A stretch of 62,260 bases of DNA. Source: Solobacterium sp. (GTDB lineage Bacteria > Bacillota_I > Bacilli_A > Erysipelotrichales > Erysipelotrichaceae). Location of the stretch: the NCBI GenBank assembly GCA_017432325.1, contig JAFRJJ010000087.1, forward strand, positions 1 to 62,260, given 5' to 3'. Shown one piece after another: positions 49,423 to 59,133 of this stretch. Position 1 is the stretch's first letter. Every line of letters starts with the position of its first letter. The notes under the pieces were generated by a model. It was not told the DNA's origin. It made no database searches and saw nothing but the letters and a program-made list of their open reading frames with translations. The position numbers were made by a program, and so were the translations under genes.

Positions 49423-51923
49423 GATCTGCCTCCTTCATCAAACAGAGAGATCTTTTCCACTTCATCATGGACTTCCTCCGCGCCTTCCGGGCGGTCCATG
49501 ATACGGCACTCTTCCACACCTCTGACCAGATACCACTGCGGGCTGAGGTCAGCCGGTGTGCTGAATGCGGTATCCGTTGTCTTGAACGGTACATCGCTGC
49601 CGTGCAGCTGTTTCAGGCCGCCGTCCATCAGGTTGATCTCATCGTACGGCGTGATCCCCTGTGCCCAGCACAGAACAGCCGGGTTGGACTTGATCTTCTT
49701 GCAGATCTGGTTGCCCTTGGCAGGTCTTCCTACCATCGGGATATCATCCAGTCTGACGCGCTTCATCTGACCGTTTGCGCACATATAGAGCACTGCCGGC
49801 GTATCGGCATCGATCGCGCAGGCAGAAGCCAGTTCGTCGTTCTTTGCCAGGTTCTGGGCTTTGACGCCTCTTGCCCTGACACCCATGGACGGGATCTCAC
49901 TCACGTTGTAGCGGCATGAAAGACCGTCGCGTGTGACCAGTACGACCTGCTGGTTTTCATAAGCGATAAACGCCTTCAGCAGCGTGCCGTTGGAGATCAG
50001 CATTGCCGGCATGACACGGTTGTTCCTCTGCACTTCAAACAGGCTGACCTCGCTCTTCTTGATCTGTCCGTTGGAAGCTACCGTAACGATCCATGCGTAT
50101 GTATCAAAACTGCGCACAAGTACGGCACTTCTGACTTTGTCATCACCTTCGATACGGGTGTGCTTGTTCAGATGTGAACCGATATCCTTCCACTTGCAGT
50201 CATCCATCTGCCAGACAGGCAGGTATGCGTAATTGCCTTTGGATGTGAACAGCAGGAGCTTGTCGACAGTATCGCATTCGATCACACCGATCAGCTCGTC
50301 GCCTTCCTTCAGTCCGGTGACAGTACCTGCGCTGGCCATGTAGGAACGCATGGAAACACGCTTGACATAGCCGTCGCGGCTGATCGTCACGGCTACATGC
50401 TCATTGGCGATCATGGACGTTTTGTCGATCGTGATATCCGCTACTTCATCCTCGATCTTTGTCCGCCTGTCATCCCCGTATTCCTCTTTGACGGCACGGA
50501 GTTCCTTCACAATGACGGAACGCAGCACATTGGGATTGTCGAGGATCGACTGGATCTCTTCGATCTTGTTGACGAGTTCGGCAAACTCATTCCTCAGCAT
50601 GACGATATCCGTATTGGACAGTCTGTACAGACGCAGTGAAACGATCGCTTCTGCCTGAGGTTCATCAAAGCCGAATTCCTTCATCAGGTTCTTTTTCGAA
50701 TCGGCCTTGTCCTTGGAAGCGCGGATGATGGCGATGACCTGATCCAGGACCGATACGGCCTTCATCAGGCCTTCGATCACATGGCATCTGGCTTCCATTC
50801 TCGCCAGTTCATATTTTGATCTTCTGATCACGACTTCCTTGCGGAAATCGATAAACGCATCGATCAGTCCGAGCAGGCCTACCTGTACCGGACGCTTGTC
50901 GATGATCGTGACATTGTTGTAGCTGTAGTAGATCTGCAGATCCGTGTTCTTATAGTAATAGTTCAGGATCATCTGCGCATCTGCGTCCTTGCGCAGGTCC
51001 ACCGTGATCCTCAGACCGTTTCTGTCTGACTCATCACGCACATCCAGGATGCCGTCGATATCCTTGTTGATGCGGATCTCATCCATCTTACGCACAAGCT
51101 CGCTCTTGACCACTTCATAAGGGATCTCGGTGATCACGATCTGCTGCATGCTTTTCGCGTCAACGATCTCTGCCTTGGCACGCACAACGATCCTGCCCTT
51201 GCCGGTCTCAAACGCGTCGTGGATGCCCTGGGCACCCTGAACGATGCCGCCTGTGGGAAAATCGGGTCCCTGGATGAATTCCATGACGTTCTCCAGTGAG
51301 CATTCCGGATTGTTCAGGCGGAAGATCGTCGCGTCAACGACTTCCCTGAGGTTGTGCGGCGGCATATTCGTGGCATAGCCTGCCGCGATACCATTTGCTC
51401 CGTTCACCAGCATCACAGGGAAAGGCACCGGCAGTACTGTCGGTTCTGTTTCCGTATCATCAAAGTTCGGCGCGAATTCCACCGTATCCTTGTCCAGGTC
51501 GTCTTCCATGACCTGCGTGACTTTTGCCAGCCTGACTTCCGTATAACGCATTGCGGCAGCCGGGTCATCATCGATGGAACCGTTGTTGCCGTGCATGTCG
51601 ATCATCGGCAGTCTGACCTTCCAGTCCTGGGACATACGCACCATTGCATCATAAACAGATGTATCACCGTGCGGATGATAATTACCGATGACAAGACCAA
51701 CCGTCTTGGCAGACTTGCGGTAAGCATGATCCCACGTGTTTCCGTCATGATACATTGCGTAAAGGATACGTCTCTGAACGGGCTTCAGTCCGTCACGCGC
51801 GTCGGGAAGCGCGCGTTCCTGAATAATGTATTTCGCGTACCGCCCGAAGCGGTCTCCCATAATATCTTCCAGCAGAGCGGGAATATATTTGGTATTGTCT
51901 TCCAGTTGTTTTTTCTTTGCCAT
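49419..51923 (-). CDS. parC: DNA topoisomerase IV subunit A
   Basis: An 834-residue ParC. The active-site Tyr lies in AMRYTEVRL; the breakage domain starts YIIQERALPDARDGLKP; the C-terminal beta-pinwheel lacks a gyrase box (QRRGGKG), so this is ParC and not GyrA. The quinolone region reads HPHGDTSVYDAMV, with Thr at the first Ser position of streptococcal ParC (Ser79) and Asp at 83; Thr keeps a hydroxyl, so no resistance is implied. Translation is coupled to parE by a 1-bp stop/start overlap. Confidence 0.95.
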   Translation of the reverse strand: MAKKKQLEDNTKYIPALLEDIMGDRFGRYAKYIIQERALPDARDGLKPVQRRILYAMYHDGNTWDHAYRKSAKTVGLVIGNYHPHGDTSVYDAMVRMSQDWKVRLPMIDMHGNNGSIDDDPAAAMRYTEVRLAKVTQVMEDDLDKDTVEFAPNFDDTETEPTVLPVPFPVMLVNGANGIAAGYATNMPPHNLREVVDATIFRLNNPECSLENVMEFIQGPDFPTGGIVQGAQGIHDAFETGKGRIVVRAKAEIVDAKSMQQIVITEIPYEVVKSELVRKMDEIRINKDIDGILDVRDESDRNGLRITVDLRKDADAQMILNYYYKNTDLQIYYSYNNVTIIDKRPVQVGLLGLIDAFIDFRKEVVIRRSKYELARMEARCHVIEGLMKAVSVLDQVIAIIRASKDKADSKKNLMKEFGFDEPQAEAIVSLRLYRLSNTDIVMLRNEFAELVNKIEEIQSILDNPNVLRSVIVKELRAVKEEYGDDRRTKIEDEVADITIDKTSMIANEHVAVTISRDGYVKRVSMRSYMASAGTVTGLKEGDELIGVIECDTVDKLLLFTSKGNYAYLPVWQMDDCKWKDIGSHLNKHTRIEGDDKVRSAVLVRSFDTYAWIVTVASNGQIKKSEVSLFEVQRNNRVMPAMLISNGTLLKAFIAYENQQVVLVTRDGLSCRYNVSEIPSMGVRARGVKAQNLAKNDELASACAIDADTPAVLYMCANGQMKRVRLDDIPMVGRPAKGNQICKKIKSNPAVLCWAQGITPYDEINLMDGGLKQLHGSDVPFKTTDTAFSTPADLSPQWYLVRGVEECRIMDRPEGAEEVHDEVEKISLFDEGGRS

Positions 51924-53851
51924 CAGCTTTCCACCCTGAAATCATCTTCCAGTGTAAAGGAGATGTTTTCTTCGATCCATTTTCTGCGCAGATCCGCTTT
52001 ATCGCCCATCAGGGTCGATACACGCCGTTCCGCAAGGATACCATCTTCGATGCTGACCTGGATCAGCGTCCTGCTTGCCGGGTCCATGGTCGTTTCCCAA
52101 AGCTGGGAAGCATTCATTTCACCGAGTCCCTTGTAGCGCTGTACTTCGATCTTTCCGAGCTTTCTGCGCAGTTCATCCAGTTCGTCGTCCGTATAGCAGT
52201 ATTCCAGGACCTTGCCCTTCGTTACTCTGTAAAGCGGCGGCAGCGCAATGTATACCATGCCCTGCTCCAGCAGCGGTCTCATATAGCGGTAGAAGAATGT
52301 CAGCAGCAGGATCTGGATATGGGATCCGTCGTCATCGGCGTCGGTCATGATAATGACTTTGCCGTAGTTGGATTCCGTATAGTCGAAGTCAGCCCCGACT
52401 CCTGCGCCGAGCGCATGGATCAGCGTATTCAGTTCGACGTTCTTTTCGATCTCGGAAACACTTGCCTTTTCCGTGTTCAGCACCTTGCCTCGCAGCGGCA
52501 GGATCGCCTGGTAATGGGAATCCCTTCCCTGCTTGGCGCTGCCTCCGGCTGAGTCACCCTCAACCAGGAACAGCTCCTTGATGCGGGCATCCTTTGACTG
52601 AGCCGGTGCGAGCTTGCCGGAAAGCACCTTTTCCGCCTTGCTGGTCTTCTTTCCCTTGCGGGCGTCTTCACGCGCTTTTCTGGCTGCTTCCCTGGCCATG
52701 GAAGCCTTCATCATCTTGCGTACGAGCATATCGCTCTGGTCGCGGTTTTCCTCCAGCCAGAATGCCAGTTTCTCGGAAACGACCGCATCCACCGCAGGCT
52801 TGGCCTGGGGCGTGCCGAGCTTGCCCTTTGTCTGTCCTTCAAACTGCAGCAGCTCTTCCGGGATGGACACGGAAATGATCGAAGTCAGGCCTTCCCTGAC
52901 ATCGCTTCCTTCCAGGTTCTTATCCTTATCCTTAAGCAGTCCGTATTTTCTCGCATAGTCGTTGACCGCCTTGGTGAAGGCTGTCTTATATCCGACCTCA
53001 TGCGTGCCGCCGTCCAGCGTCCTGACAAGGTTGACAAAACTGAATGTGTTTTCCTGGTAATCGTCCGTATACTGGAATGCCACATCCACCTTGATCGTCT
53101 GTGATTCCCCGCTGAATTTGACAGGCGCCATGAGCACGTTCCTGTCTTCATGCAGGTATTCCAGGAAGCTCTTCAGTCCGTCGTCATAGCAGAACGTTTC
53201 CCTGACTTCCTTCTTGCCGCGCTTATCAATGACCGTGATCGCAATACCGGAAAGCAGGAAAGCCTCTTCCCTGGCACGTTCGCATACCGTGTCGTATTTG
53301 AAATCCGTTGTCGTGAATATCTTTTTATCAGGCTTGAATGTGACCTTCGAGCCTGTCCTGTTCGTTTTTCCCAGTTCTTCCAGGGGGTATATCTTCTTAT
53401 CGCCATGCTCAAAACGCATGCGGACAAGTTTTCCTTCATGCGCGACTTCGACCGTCAGCCATTCGCTCAGCGCGTTGACGACGGAAGCGCCGACACCGTG
53501 CAGACCGCCGGCTGTGCGGTAGCCGCCCTCGGACGTAAATTTCCCGCCCGCATGGAGCACAGTAAAGATGACCTGAAGCGTATTGACGCCGCTTGCGTGC
53601 TTGCCGATCGGCATGCCGCGGCCTTCGTCTTCGACTGTGCAGGAGCCGTCCGCTTCCAGCGTGATCGTGATTTTCTTACCGTATCCGTTCAATGCCTCAT
53701 CCACGGCATTGTCAACAATTTCCCAGATCAGATGATGAAGTCCGTGCGAATCGGTGGAGCCGATATACATACCAGGACGTTTTCTGACCGCATCCAGTCC
53801 TTTCAGGATCTGAATACTGGAGTCATCATAATTCACCGTTTTAGCTGCCAT
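51923..53851 (-). CDS. parE: DNA topoisomerase IV subunit B
   Basis: A 642-residue ATPase subunit that, with ParC, unlinks daughter chromosomes. GHKL motifs: EIVDNAVDEALNG, DEGRGMPIG, GGLHGVGASVVNALS; TOPRIM motifs: LVEGDSAGGSAKQGRD and MTDADDDGSHI; the C-terminal QRYKGLGEMNASQLWETTMDP. The QTKGKLGTPQAK motif is typical of ParE. Transcribed divergently from plsY, the common Bacillota layout; a TATAAT lies on the reverse strand in the shared intergenic region. Confidence 0.95.
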   Translation of the reverse strand: MAAKTVNYDDSSIQILKGLDAVRKRPGMYIGSTDSHGLHHLIWEIVDNAVDEALNGYGKKITITLEADGSCTVEDEGRGMPIGKHASGVNTLQVIFTVLHAGGKFTSEGGYRTAGGLHGVGASVVNALSEWLTVEVAHEGKLVRMRFEHGDKKIYPLEELGKTNRTGSKVTFKPDKKIFTTTDFKYDTVCERAREEAFLLSGIAITVIDKRGKKEVRETFCYDDGLKSFLEYLHEDRNVLMAPVKFSGESQTIKVDVAFQYTDDYQENTFSFVNLVRTLDGGTHEVGYKTAFTKAVNDYARKYGLLKDKDKNLEGSDVREGLTSIISVSIPEELLQFEGQTKGKLGTPQAKPAVDAVVSEKLAFWLEENRDQSDMLVRKMMKASMAREAARKAREDARKGKKTSKAEKVLSGKLAPAQSKDARIKELFLVEGDSAGGSAKQGRDSHYQAILPLRGKVLNTEKASVSEIEKNVELNTLIHALGAGVGADFDYTESNYGKVIIMTDADDDGSHIQILLLTFFYRYMRPLLEQGMVYIALPPLYRVTKGKVLEYCYTDDELDELRRKLGKIEVQRYKGLGEMNASQLWETTMDPASRTLIQVSIEDGILAERRVSTLMGDKADLRRKWIEENISFTLEDDFRVES

Positions 53852-53961
53852 AGTATCTCCGTTTCATTAACTGTATTATTATATCAAAAATACGGGTTTG
53901 TATTTTACGCTATTTTCAATGTACATACAAACTGTGTTAGAATAACTTGCGGAGGCAGCTT

Positions 53962-54567
53962 ATGAACACATTACTGGTTATGATCCTCAGCTATCTGTTC
54001 GGATCGATCCCCTGGGCGCTTGTCATCGGGAAAGTCTTCTACCACAAGGACATCCGCCTGGAAGGCAGCGGAAACCTCGGTGCCACCAATGCCGGCAGAG
54101 TGCTCGGCAAAAAAGCGGCGGTCAGCGTCACCATACTGGACGGTCTCAAGGCCTTTATCAGCATGCTGATAGCGTCAAGACTCGCGCCGCAGGCCGTGCT
54201 GTATGCAGGTCTTGCCTGCTGTGTCGGCCATTGTTTCCCTGTATTCGCGCAGTTCCGCGGCGGCAAAGCTGTTGCGACATCCTATGGTTTCTTCCTTGGC
54301 ATCACGGTGCTGATCACACATCAATGGTTCTGGAACTTCCTGTTCCCGATCATTGTATTCTTCGCGGTACTTTATCTGACCAAAATGGTCTCAGCTTCCA
54401 GCATCAGCGCGCTGTTTGCGGAAGCGCTCGTCAGCGTATTCGTCAATCACAGCATGCAGTTATCGGTATGCCTGTTCATCCTCTGGGCATTTGTGACCTA
54501 CCGTCATAAAGCAAACATCCAGCGGATCATGAACGGTACCGAAAGCAAGATCAAATGGATGGGATAA
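53962..54567 (+). CDS. plsY: Glycerol-3-phosphate acyltransferase PlsY
   Basis: A 201-residue five-helix membrane acyltransferase that uses acyl-phosphate to start phospholipid synthesis. Three family motifs: SYLFGSIPWALVIGK, GSGNLGATNAGRVLGKKAA and CVGHCFPVFAQFRGGKAVAT. The ATG at 53962 follows GGAGG; TAGAAT lies upstream. Followed by an esterase gene 1 bp later. Together with pgsA this covers two early steps of phosphatidylglycerol synthesis in the window. Confidence 0.95.
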   Translation: MNTLLVMILSYLFGSIPWALVIGKVFYHKDIRLEGSGNLGATNAGRVLGKKAAVSVTILDGLKAFISMLIASRLAPQAVLYAGLACCVGHCFPVFAQFRGGKAVATSYGFFLGITVLITHQWFWNFLFPIIVFFAVLYLTKMVSASSISALFAEALVSVFVNHSMQLSVCLFILWAFVTYRHKANIQRIMNGTESKIKWMG

Positions 54568-54568
54568 C

Positions 54569-55345
54569 ATGTCCAGAATCGAAACATTTACACTTGGGAT
54601 CGAACCGTTAGGTGAGAGTCCCCGCAAGATCTACGTCTATCTTCCGAACGGCTATGATGAAAGCAGAAAAGCCTATCCGGTACTGTATATGTTCGACGGC
54701 CATAATCTGTTCGATGACGCCACAGCAACATACGGCAAGTCATGGGGCATCAAGGAATACCTTGATAAAAATGATATCCCGCTCGTCGTGATCGGACAGG
54801 ACTGCAACCATACCGGACATAACCGTCTGGGTGAATACTGTCCCTATCCGGTTTATGAAAGCGACTGGTTCCCGCCGATCAAAACATATGGTGATGTGAC
54901 CGCGGACTGGTTCGTCAATGTCCTGAAGCCGGCCTGTGAACAGCGCTACCGCATCAAGAGCGACCGGAAGCACGTCGGGATCGGCGGTTCAAGCATGGGA
55001 GGACTGATGTCCCTCTACATGATCGCCAGATACAATGATGTCTTTTCCAAGGCAGCCTGTGTATCCAGTTCCATGGATCTCAACCGTGACCAGCTCCTGG
55101 ATCTCATCAGCAATACTGACTTCAATAAAAGCACCAGGATCTACCTTGACTTCGGTTCCAATGAAGTCAAGCGCAAGAGCTCGTTGGTCCGCTGTGTGGA
55201 CAACCTGCTGACGCTCAATCATGCCTACAGCATGAAAGGCTGCAGCACATATCCGCATGTTGTTCCGGAAGGAATGCACTGTGAAGCTTCATGGGAGACA
55301 ATCGTACCGGTATTCATGGAATACCTGTATCCCGAACTGTTCTGA
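54569..55345 (+). CDS. Alpha/beta-hydrolase, putative esterase
   Basis: A 258-residue serine hydrolase of the putative-esterase (Esterase D/IroE) type: YPVLYMFDGHNLFDD, IGIGGSSMGGLMSLYM (nucleophile Ser in GSSMGG) and PEGMHCEASW (catalytic His). No signal peptide. It directly follows plsY and is presumably co-transcribed. Different from the esterase at 44184-45059 (GSSMGG versus GLSMGG, shorter). Substrate unknown. Confidence 0.8.
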   Translation: MSRIETFTLGIEPLGESPRKIYVYLPNGYDESRKAYPVLYMFDGHNLFDDATATYGKSWGIKEYLDKNDIPLVVIGQDCNHTGHNRLGEYCPYPVYESDWFPPIKTYGDVTADWFVNVLKPACEQRYRIKSDRKHVGIGGSSMGGLMSLYMIARYNDVFSKAACVSSSMDLNRDQLLDLISNTDFNKSTRIYLDFGSNEVKRKSSLVRCVDNLLTLNHAYSMKGCSTYPHVVPEGMHCEASWETIVPVFMEYLYPELF

Positions 55346-55356
55346 TAACTGAAAGT

Positions 55357-55380
55357 TCCATCGCAGTATGGATCTTTTTT
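55357..55380 (+). terminator. Weak terminator after plsY-esterase
   Basis: Short stem TCCAT (55357-55361) / ATGGA (55368-55372) followed by TCTTTTTT. Confidence 0.5.
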
Positions 55381-55395
55381 GTAGGATCCCGGACA

Positions 55396-55424
55396 GCAAA
55401 AAAGAGGCAGAGACCTGCCTCCTT
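55396..55424 (-). terminator. Terminator after marR
   Basis: Reverse-strand GAGGCAG / CTGCCTC with a 4-base loop and six T. Confidence 0.88.
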
Positions 55425-55448
55425 TTCGGTTGGTATTCAGAGTGTATC

Positions 55449-55901
55449 TCAGATCAGGGCCGGATCATCGTTCTTGTGCGCGTTGTTGTACAGCACTTCG
55501 ATCATCGGCATAAGAAGCCTGATCTCTTCCTCACTCAGTCCTTCGGTGATCGTGATGCTCCAGTCATAAATGATGCCGCGGATCGTAGGAATGAGAGCAT
55601 TCCCCTGTTCCGTGAGATACAAATGGTATTTCCTGCGGTCTTCCGTATCCCTGCGTCGTTCGATATAGCCCTTCTCTTCCAGGAAGATCGAGCTTCTCGC
55701 GATCCTGGTCTTATCGATATCGATCTTTTCCGAGATCTCTTCCTGGGAGATGCCCGGATCATGCAAGATCGTCAGCAGCATCAAAAACTGGTGACCTTTG
55801 AGATCTGTACTGCTGAGTCTTTTGTTCAGAAATCTTCTTCTTAAGCGCGCCAGCGAATCGATCCTGTTGCTGAGCATGCGCAGCTGATCCTGTTCCAACA
55901 T
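55449..55901 (-). CDS. MarR-family transcriptional regulator
   Basis: A 150-residue winged-helix regulator. Dimer helix at the start (LEQDQLRMLSNRID), recognition region ISQEEISEKIDIDKTRIARSS, wing RRRDTEDRRKYHLYLTEQG, a standard MarR pattern. The ATG at 55901 follows TGGAGG. A 15-bp palindrome overlapping the likely transcription start (55928-55942) suggests autorepression. No obvious regulated partner gene is adjacent on the same strand; the aminopeptidase operon ends nearby but is transcribed towards it. Confidence 0.87.
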   Translation of the reverse strand: MLEQDQLRMLSNRIDSLARLRRRFLNKRLSSTDLKGHQFLMLLTILHDPGISQEEISEKIDIDKTRIARSSIFLEEKGYIERRRDTEDRRKYHLYLTEQGNALIPTIRGIIYDWSITITEGLSEEEIRLLMPMIEVLYNNAHKNDDPALI

Positions 55902-55927
55902 ATCGGTACCTCCAAGATAATCGCATG

Positions 55928-55942
55928 ATACAATCGTTGTAT
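55928..55942. promoter_or_regulatory. Putative MarR operator palindrome
   Basis: ATACAA-TCG-TTGTAT, a perfect inverted repeat placed at about +1 to +15 of the marR promoter, as expected for an autoregulatory site. Confidence 0.6.
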
Positions 55943-55948
55943 ATGTCA

Positions 55949-55977
55949 ACTGTATGACACGGTGATCGTTTTGTCAA
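55949..55977 (-). promoter_or_regulatory. Promoter of marR
   Basis: Perfect -35 TTGACA (55977-55972), 17-bp spacer, -10 TACAGT (55954-55949) on the reverse strand. A second TTGACA at 55949-55944 has no good -10. Confidence 0.55.
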
Positions 55978-55986
55978 TCTGTATGA

Positions 55987-57354
55987 TCAGCAGACATGCC
56001 TGATAAACGCCTTGTATGCCCGGTAGCCTTCCCAGACATCGGCTTTGCTGACGACTTCGCACGGTGCGTGCATGTTCTGTACGGGAATGCCTGCATCCAG
56101 TACGTCCATATTCATGTTGCCCAGGATATAGGCGATCGTTCCGCCGCCGCCCGCGTCAACCTTGCCGATCTCGGCTGTCTGGAACATGACATTATCAGCG
56201 TCCATGGCTGCTCTGACCTTCGCGATGAATTCCGGTGCAGCGTCGTTGGAGCCGGACTTGCCGCCTCTGCCTGTGTACTTGTTGAAGACGATGCCCTTTC
56301 CGAAGTAGCAGCTGTTCTTTGTTTCCATGACTTCCGGATACAGCGGATCGAATGCCGCGGATACGTCGCTTGACAGCATCTTTGAGTTTGTCATCGTATC
56401 GATGATATCCAGCATGGATGTCTTTCCGTTCAGTGCCAGCATGCGGATGACCGTGTCACGGAAGAAGGAAGACTGCATGCCGGTCGCGCCGACGCTGCCG
56501 ATCTCTTCCTTGTCTACCAGGATGCAGCAGGAAGTGCGCTTCTGGGGTTCTGTATCCAGCATTGCGCGCAGGCTCGTATAAGCGCATACCCTGTCGTCAT
56601 GTCCGTATCCCATCAGCATGGAACGGTCAAGACCGTAATCCCTTGCTTCACCTGCGGGAACGACTTCGATCTCTGCTGATACGAAATCATCTTCTTCAAT
56701 GTCATATTTCTCTTTCAGGATACCGAGGATGTACTTCTTGACCGCATCCTTTTCTTCTGACTGTACCGGGATCGTTCCGACCGTTACATCGAGCTTTTCA
56801 CCTTCCACAACGACGGAAGCTGTTTTCTTGAGCTGTTCAGCGGACAGGTGGATCAGCAGGTCGGAAATGCCGACAACAGGATCCGCCGGATCTTCACCGA
56901 CTACGACAGGTACGCATGTACCGTCCATTTTGCATACGACACCATGCAGTGCCATCGGTCTTGCGACCCACTGGTATTTCTTGATGCCGCCGTAATAATG
57001 CGTATCAAGCAGCGCGATGCCGTCCATTTCAAACAGCGGGTGCTGCTTGAGGTCCAGGCGCGGTGAATCGATGTGCGCGCCGAGGATGTTCATGCCGCTG
57101 GTGAGCGGTTCTTCACCGATCAGGAACATGCACAGGTTCTTTCCGCGATTTACCGCATATACCTTGTCTCCTGTTTTCAGCGGTTCACGGATATCCGCAA
57201 GATCACGGTAGCCTGCAGCCTCCGCAAGCTTCACCGATTCCACAACGAACTCACGCTCTGTTTTGGCAGCGGAAAGGATCTGACGGTAGCTTTCATTGAA
57301 TTCAGTCAGCTGTTGTTTTTCTTCATTGTTCAATTTGTCCCATACGGTGTTCAT
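55987..57354 (-). CDS. M18-family aminopeptidase
   Basis: A 455-residue zinc aminopeptidase of family M18, forming large tetrahedral complexes in the cytoplasm and removing N-terminal residues from peptides. Metal ligands: LGAHIDSPRLDLK (His, Asp), YGHDDRVCAY, LVDKEEIGSVG (Glu-Glu) and the final QNMHAPCEV (His). Typical length. The start overlaps the hflX 3' end by 32 bp. Last gene of the operon that begins with the SseB-like gene. Confidence 0.9.
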   Translation of the reverse strand: MNTVWDKLNNEEKQQLTEFNESYRQILSAAKTEREFVVESVKLAEAAGYRDLADIREPLKTGDKVYAVNRGKNLCMFLIGEEPLTSGMNILGAHIDSPRLDLKQHPLFEMDGIALLDTHYYGGIKKYQWVARPMALHGVVCKMDGTCVPVVVGEDPADPVVGISDLLIHLSAEQLKKTASVVVEGEKLDVTVGTIPVQSEEKDAVKKYILGILKEKYDIEEDDFVSAEIEVVPAGEARDYGLDRSMLMGYGHDDRVCAYTSLRAMLDTEPQKRTSCCILVDKEEIGSVGATGMQSSFFRDTVIRMLALNGKTSMLDIIDTMTNSKMLSSDVSAAFDPLYPEVMETKNSCYFGKGIVFNKYTGRGGKSGSNDAAPEFIAKVRAAMDADNVMFQTAEIGKVDAGGGGTIAYILGNMNMDVLDAGIPVQNMHAPCEVVSKADVWEGYRAYKAFIRHVC

Positions 57355-58594
57355 AATCAGTTTCCTCCATCTGATATTTCATAAACGGCAGCGCTCTGAC
57401 GCGTTCGCCGCTGATCTCAGTCATCATACCATCTTCATAGCTTTCCAGTATACTGATGCGCAATGACAGATTGTTGCGGATCATTGCCATGCGCTCATAC
57501 GGGATCAGGCAGTGGATCGTGATCTCCTCCGGATAGAGCCTTGCGATGATCTCTTCCGTCAGTTCTTCAATACCCTCTCCGGTACGGCAGCTGACGCACA
57601 GTGCCTGGGCAAACTCACTCCTGTCGCACAGGTCGATCTTGTTGAAGACCCTGAGCACTTCAATGTCCTCCGCGCCGATCTGCTGCAGCGTTTCTTCTGT
57701 GACCCTCACATGCGTCTGCCACTCGGGATCGGAAGCGTCGATCACTTCCACGATCAGGTCCGCGTCCGTAACAGCTGACAGCGTGCTGCGGAATGCCTCG
57801 ACCAGCCCGTGCGGCAGGTCCGATACAAAGCCGACCGTGTCGTACAGGAAGAAGGCATGGCTGTCATAGTCGATCCTTCGTATGCTTGTATCAAGCGTCG
57901 CAAACAGCATATCTTTTTCTTCCGCTGTGCCTGCCTGGGAACCGGTATGTTTCATAATGCTGTTGAGCAGTGAGCTCTTACCGGCATTCGTATACCCCGC
58001 AAGCGCGGCACGCTTCAGGCCGGACTTATTGCGATGACTGGATGCCTGGTGGTCGCGTTTTTCAATGGAAGCCAGGCGCTTTTTCAGTTCCGTGATCCGG
58101 TTCTGGTATTTTCTGCGCAGTCCGGATGCCCTTGTTTCACCGGCACCTCGGTTGACTGCCGAGCCGCCCCGCTGGTGCGTTTCCGCTTCATCCACATCAC
58201 GGATCAGCGCGGGCATCGCGTATTCCAGTCTTGCCAGCTCCACCTGCATCTTTGCCTGGGCGCTTCTTGCCCGCAGTGAAAAGATATCCAGGATCAAAGC
58301 CGTGCGGTCCTTGACGGGAACACCGCAGGCTGCGCTGAGCCGGGCCGATGCGGCCACGGACAGCGGGGAGCCGAAGACGACACAGTCCGCTTCCAGCTCT
58401 GCTGTCATCCTTGCGAGTTCCTCGATCTTTCCCTGACGGAATGCCGTCTTTGGATCCATGGAACGTGACTTCTGGACGATCTCTCCCACGACTTCAATAC
58501 CGCATGCCTCGCACAGTCTTCTGCATTCTTCAAAGCGTGACGCAAAAGAAGTGTCGGATGTCAGCCATACTGCTGCCAGAACAGCTCTGCTCAT
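57323..58594 (-). CDS. hflX: Ribosome-associated GTPase HflX
   Basis: A 423-residue GTPase that rescues stalled or heat-damaged ribosomes by splitting subunits. N-terminal HflX domain (MDPKTAFRQGKIEEL, VFGSPLS), the glycine/arginine stretch RGGSAVNRGAGET, then G1 GYTNAGKSSLLN, G3 DTVGFVSDLP and G4 NKID. C-terminal region short but typical. It overlaps the GNAT gene by 4 bp (ATGA) and the aminopeptidase by 32 bp, so the genes form one transcript. Confidence 0.94.
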   Translation of the reverse strand: MSRAVLAAVWLTSDTSFASRFEECRRLCEACGIEVVGEIVQKSRSMDPKTAFRQGKIEELARMTAELEADCVVFGSPLSVAASARLSAACGVPVKDRTALILDIFSLRARSAQAKMQVELARLEYAMPALIRDVDEAETHQRGGSAVNRGAGETRASGLRRKYQNRITELKKRLASIEKRDHQASSHRNKSGLKRAALAGYTNAGKSSLLNSIMKHTGSQAGTAEEKDMLFATLDTSIRRIDYDSHAFFLYDTVGFVSDLPHGLVEAFRSTLSAVTDADLIVEVIDASDPEWQTHVRVTEETLQQIGAEDIEVLRVFNKIDLCDRSEFAQALCVSCRTGEGIEELTEEIIARLYPEEITIHCLIPYERMAMIRNNLSLRISILESYEDGMMTEISGERVRALPFMKYQMEETDYEHRMGQIEQ

Positions 58595-59133
58595 GCGTCA
58601 ATGCTCCATTTCGCTGAGAACGGACTGCCCGACACATCAACTGTTTCATTGATCACCTTTGTATAACAGGAAACGCCGAGCCATCTGCCGGATTTATATC
58701 CAAATGCAGGATATTCTCCGGATTTCACAAAGCCAAGCGCGTCATGCATGGAAATGGACGGTGTGTTCTCGGAAGTGATCACCGAGATCAGATTGCGGTA
58801 GCCTTCTTCCTTTGCAATACGGATGATTTCTTCAAACAAGAGCTTCCCGTAGCCGTGATAACGCTGTTTTTGATCCAGATACAGGGATACTTCCGCTGTC
58901 CAGTCATAGGCACTGCGTGTCATGAACGGACTGAGATACGCGTATCCAACGATTCCTTCTTCTGTTTCCATAACGATCCACGGATATTTCGAAGTGATCT
59001 GTTCGATCCGTGAGGTGAATTCCTCCAGGCTCAGCGGTTTTGTTTCAAAAGTCGCCGTGCTGTTTACGATGTAGTAGTTATACCAGTTCAGACATGTTTC
59101 GATGTCTTCCCTTCTGATCTTTCTGAACTTCAT
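58591..59133 (-). CDS. GNAT N-acetyltransferase (phosphinothricin acetyltransferase-like)
   Basis: A 180-residue GNAT. The start FRKIRREDIETCLNWYNYYI and the segment STATFETKP match the PAT/YncA type; the acetyl-CoA loop is QKRYHGYGKLL; the C-terminal TSENTPSISMHDALGF is also characteristic. Members acetylate amino-acid-like amines such as methionine sulfone or phosphinothricin; the substrate here is unknown. Linked to hflX and the amidohydrolase-like gene by ATGA overlaps. Confidence 0.85.
   Translation of the reverse strand: MKFRKIRREDIETCLNWYNYYIVNSTATFETKPLSLEEFTSRIEQITSKYPWIVMETEEGIVGYAYLSPFMTRSAYDWTAEVSLYLDQKQRYHGYGKLLFEEIIRIAKEEGYRNLISVITSENTPSISMHDALGFVKSGEYPAFGYKSGRWLGVSCYTKVINETVDVSGSPFSAKWSIDA

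Noticed and set aside
51580..51720. Quinolone-resistance change in parC (Thr where streptococci have Ser79)
   Set aside because: Thr keeps the hydroxyl and occurs naturally; no basis for a resistance claim from one sequence.
49419..53851. Could parC/parE be gyrA/gyrB?
   Set aside because: No gyrase box in the A subunit, QTKGKLGTPQAK in the B subunit, and the divergent plsY neighbour all point to topoisomerase IV.
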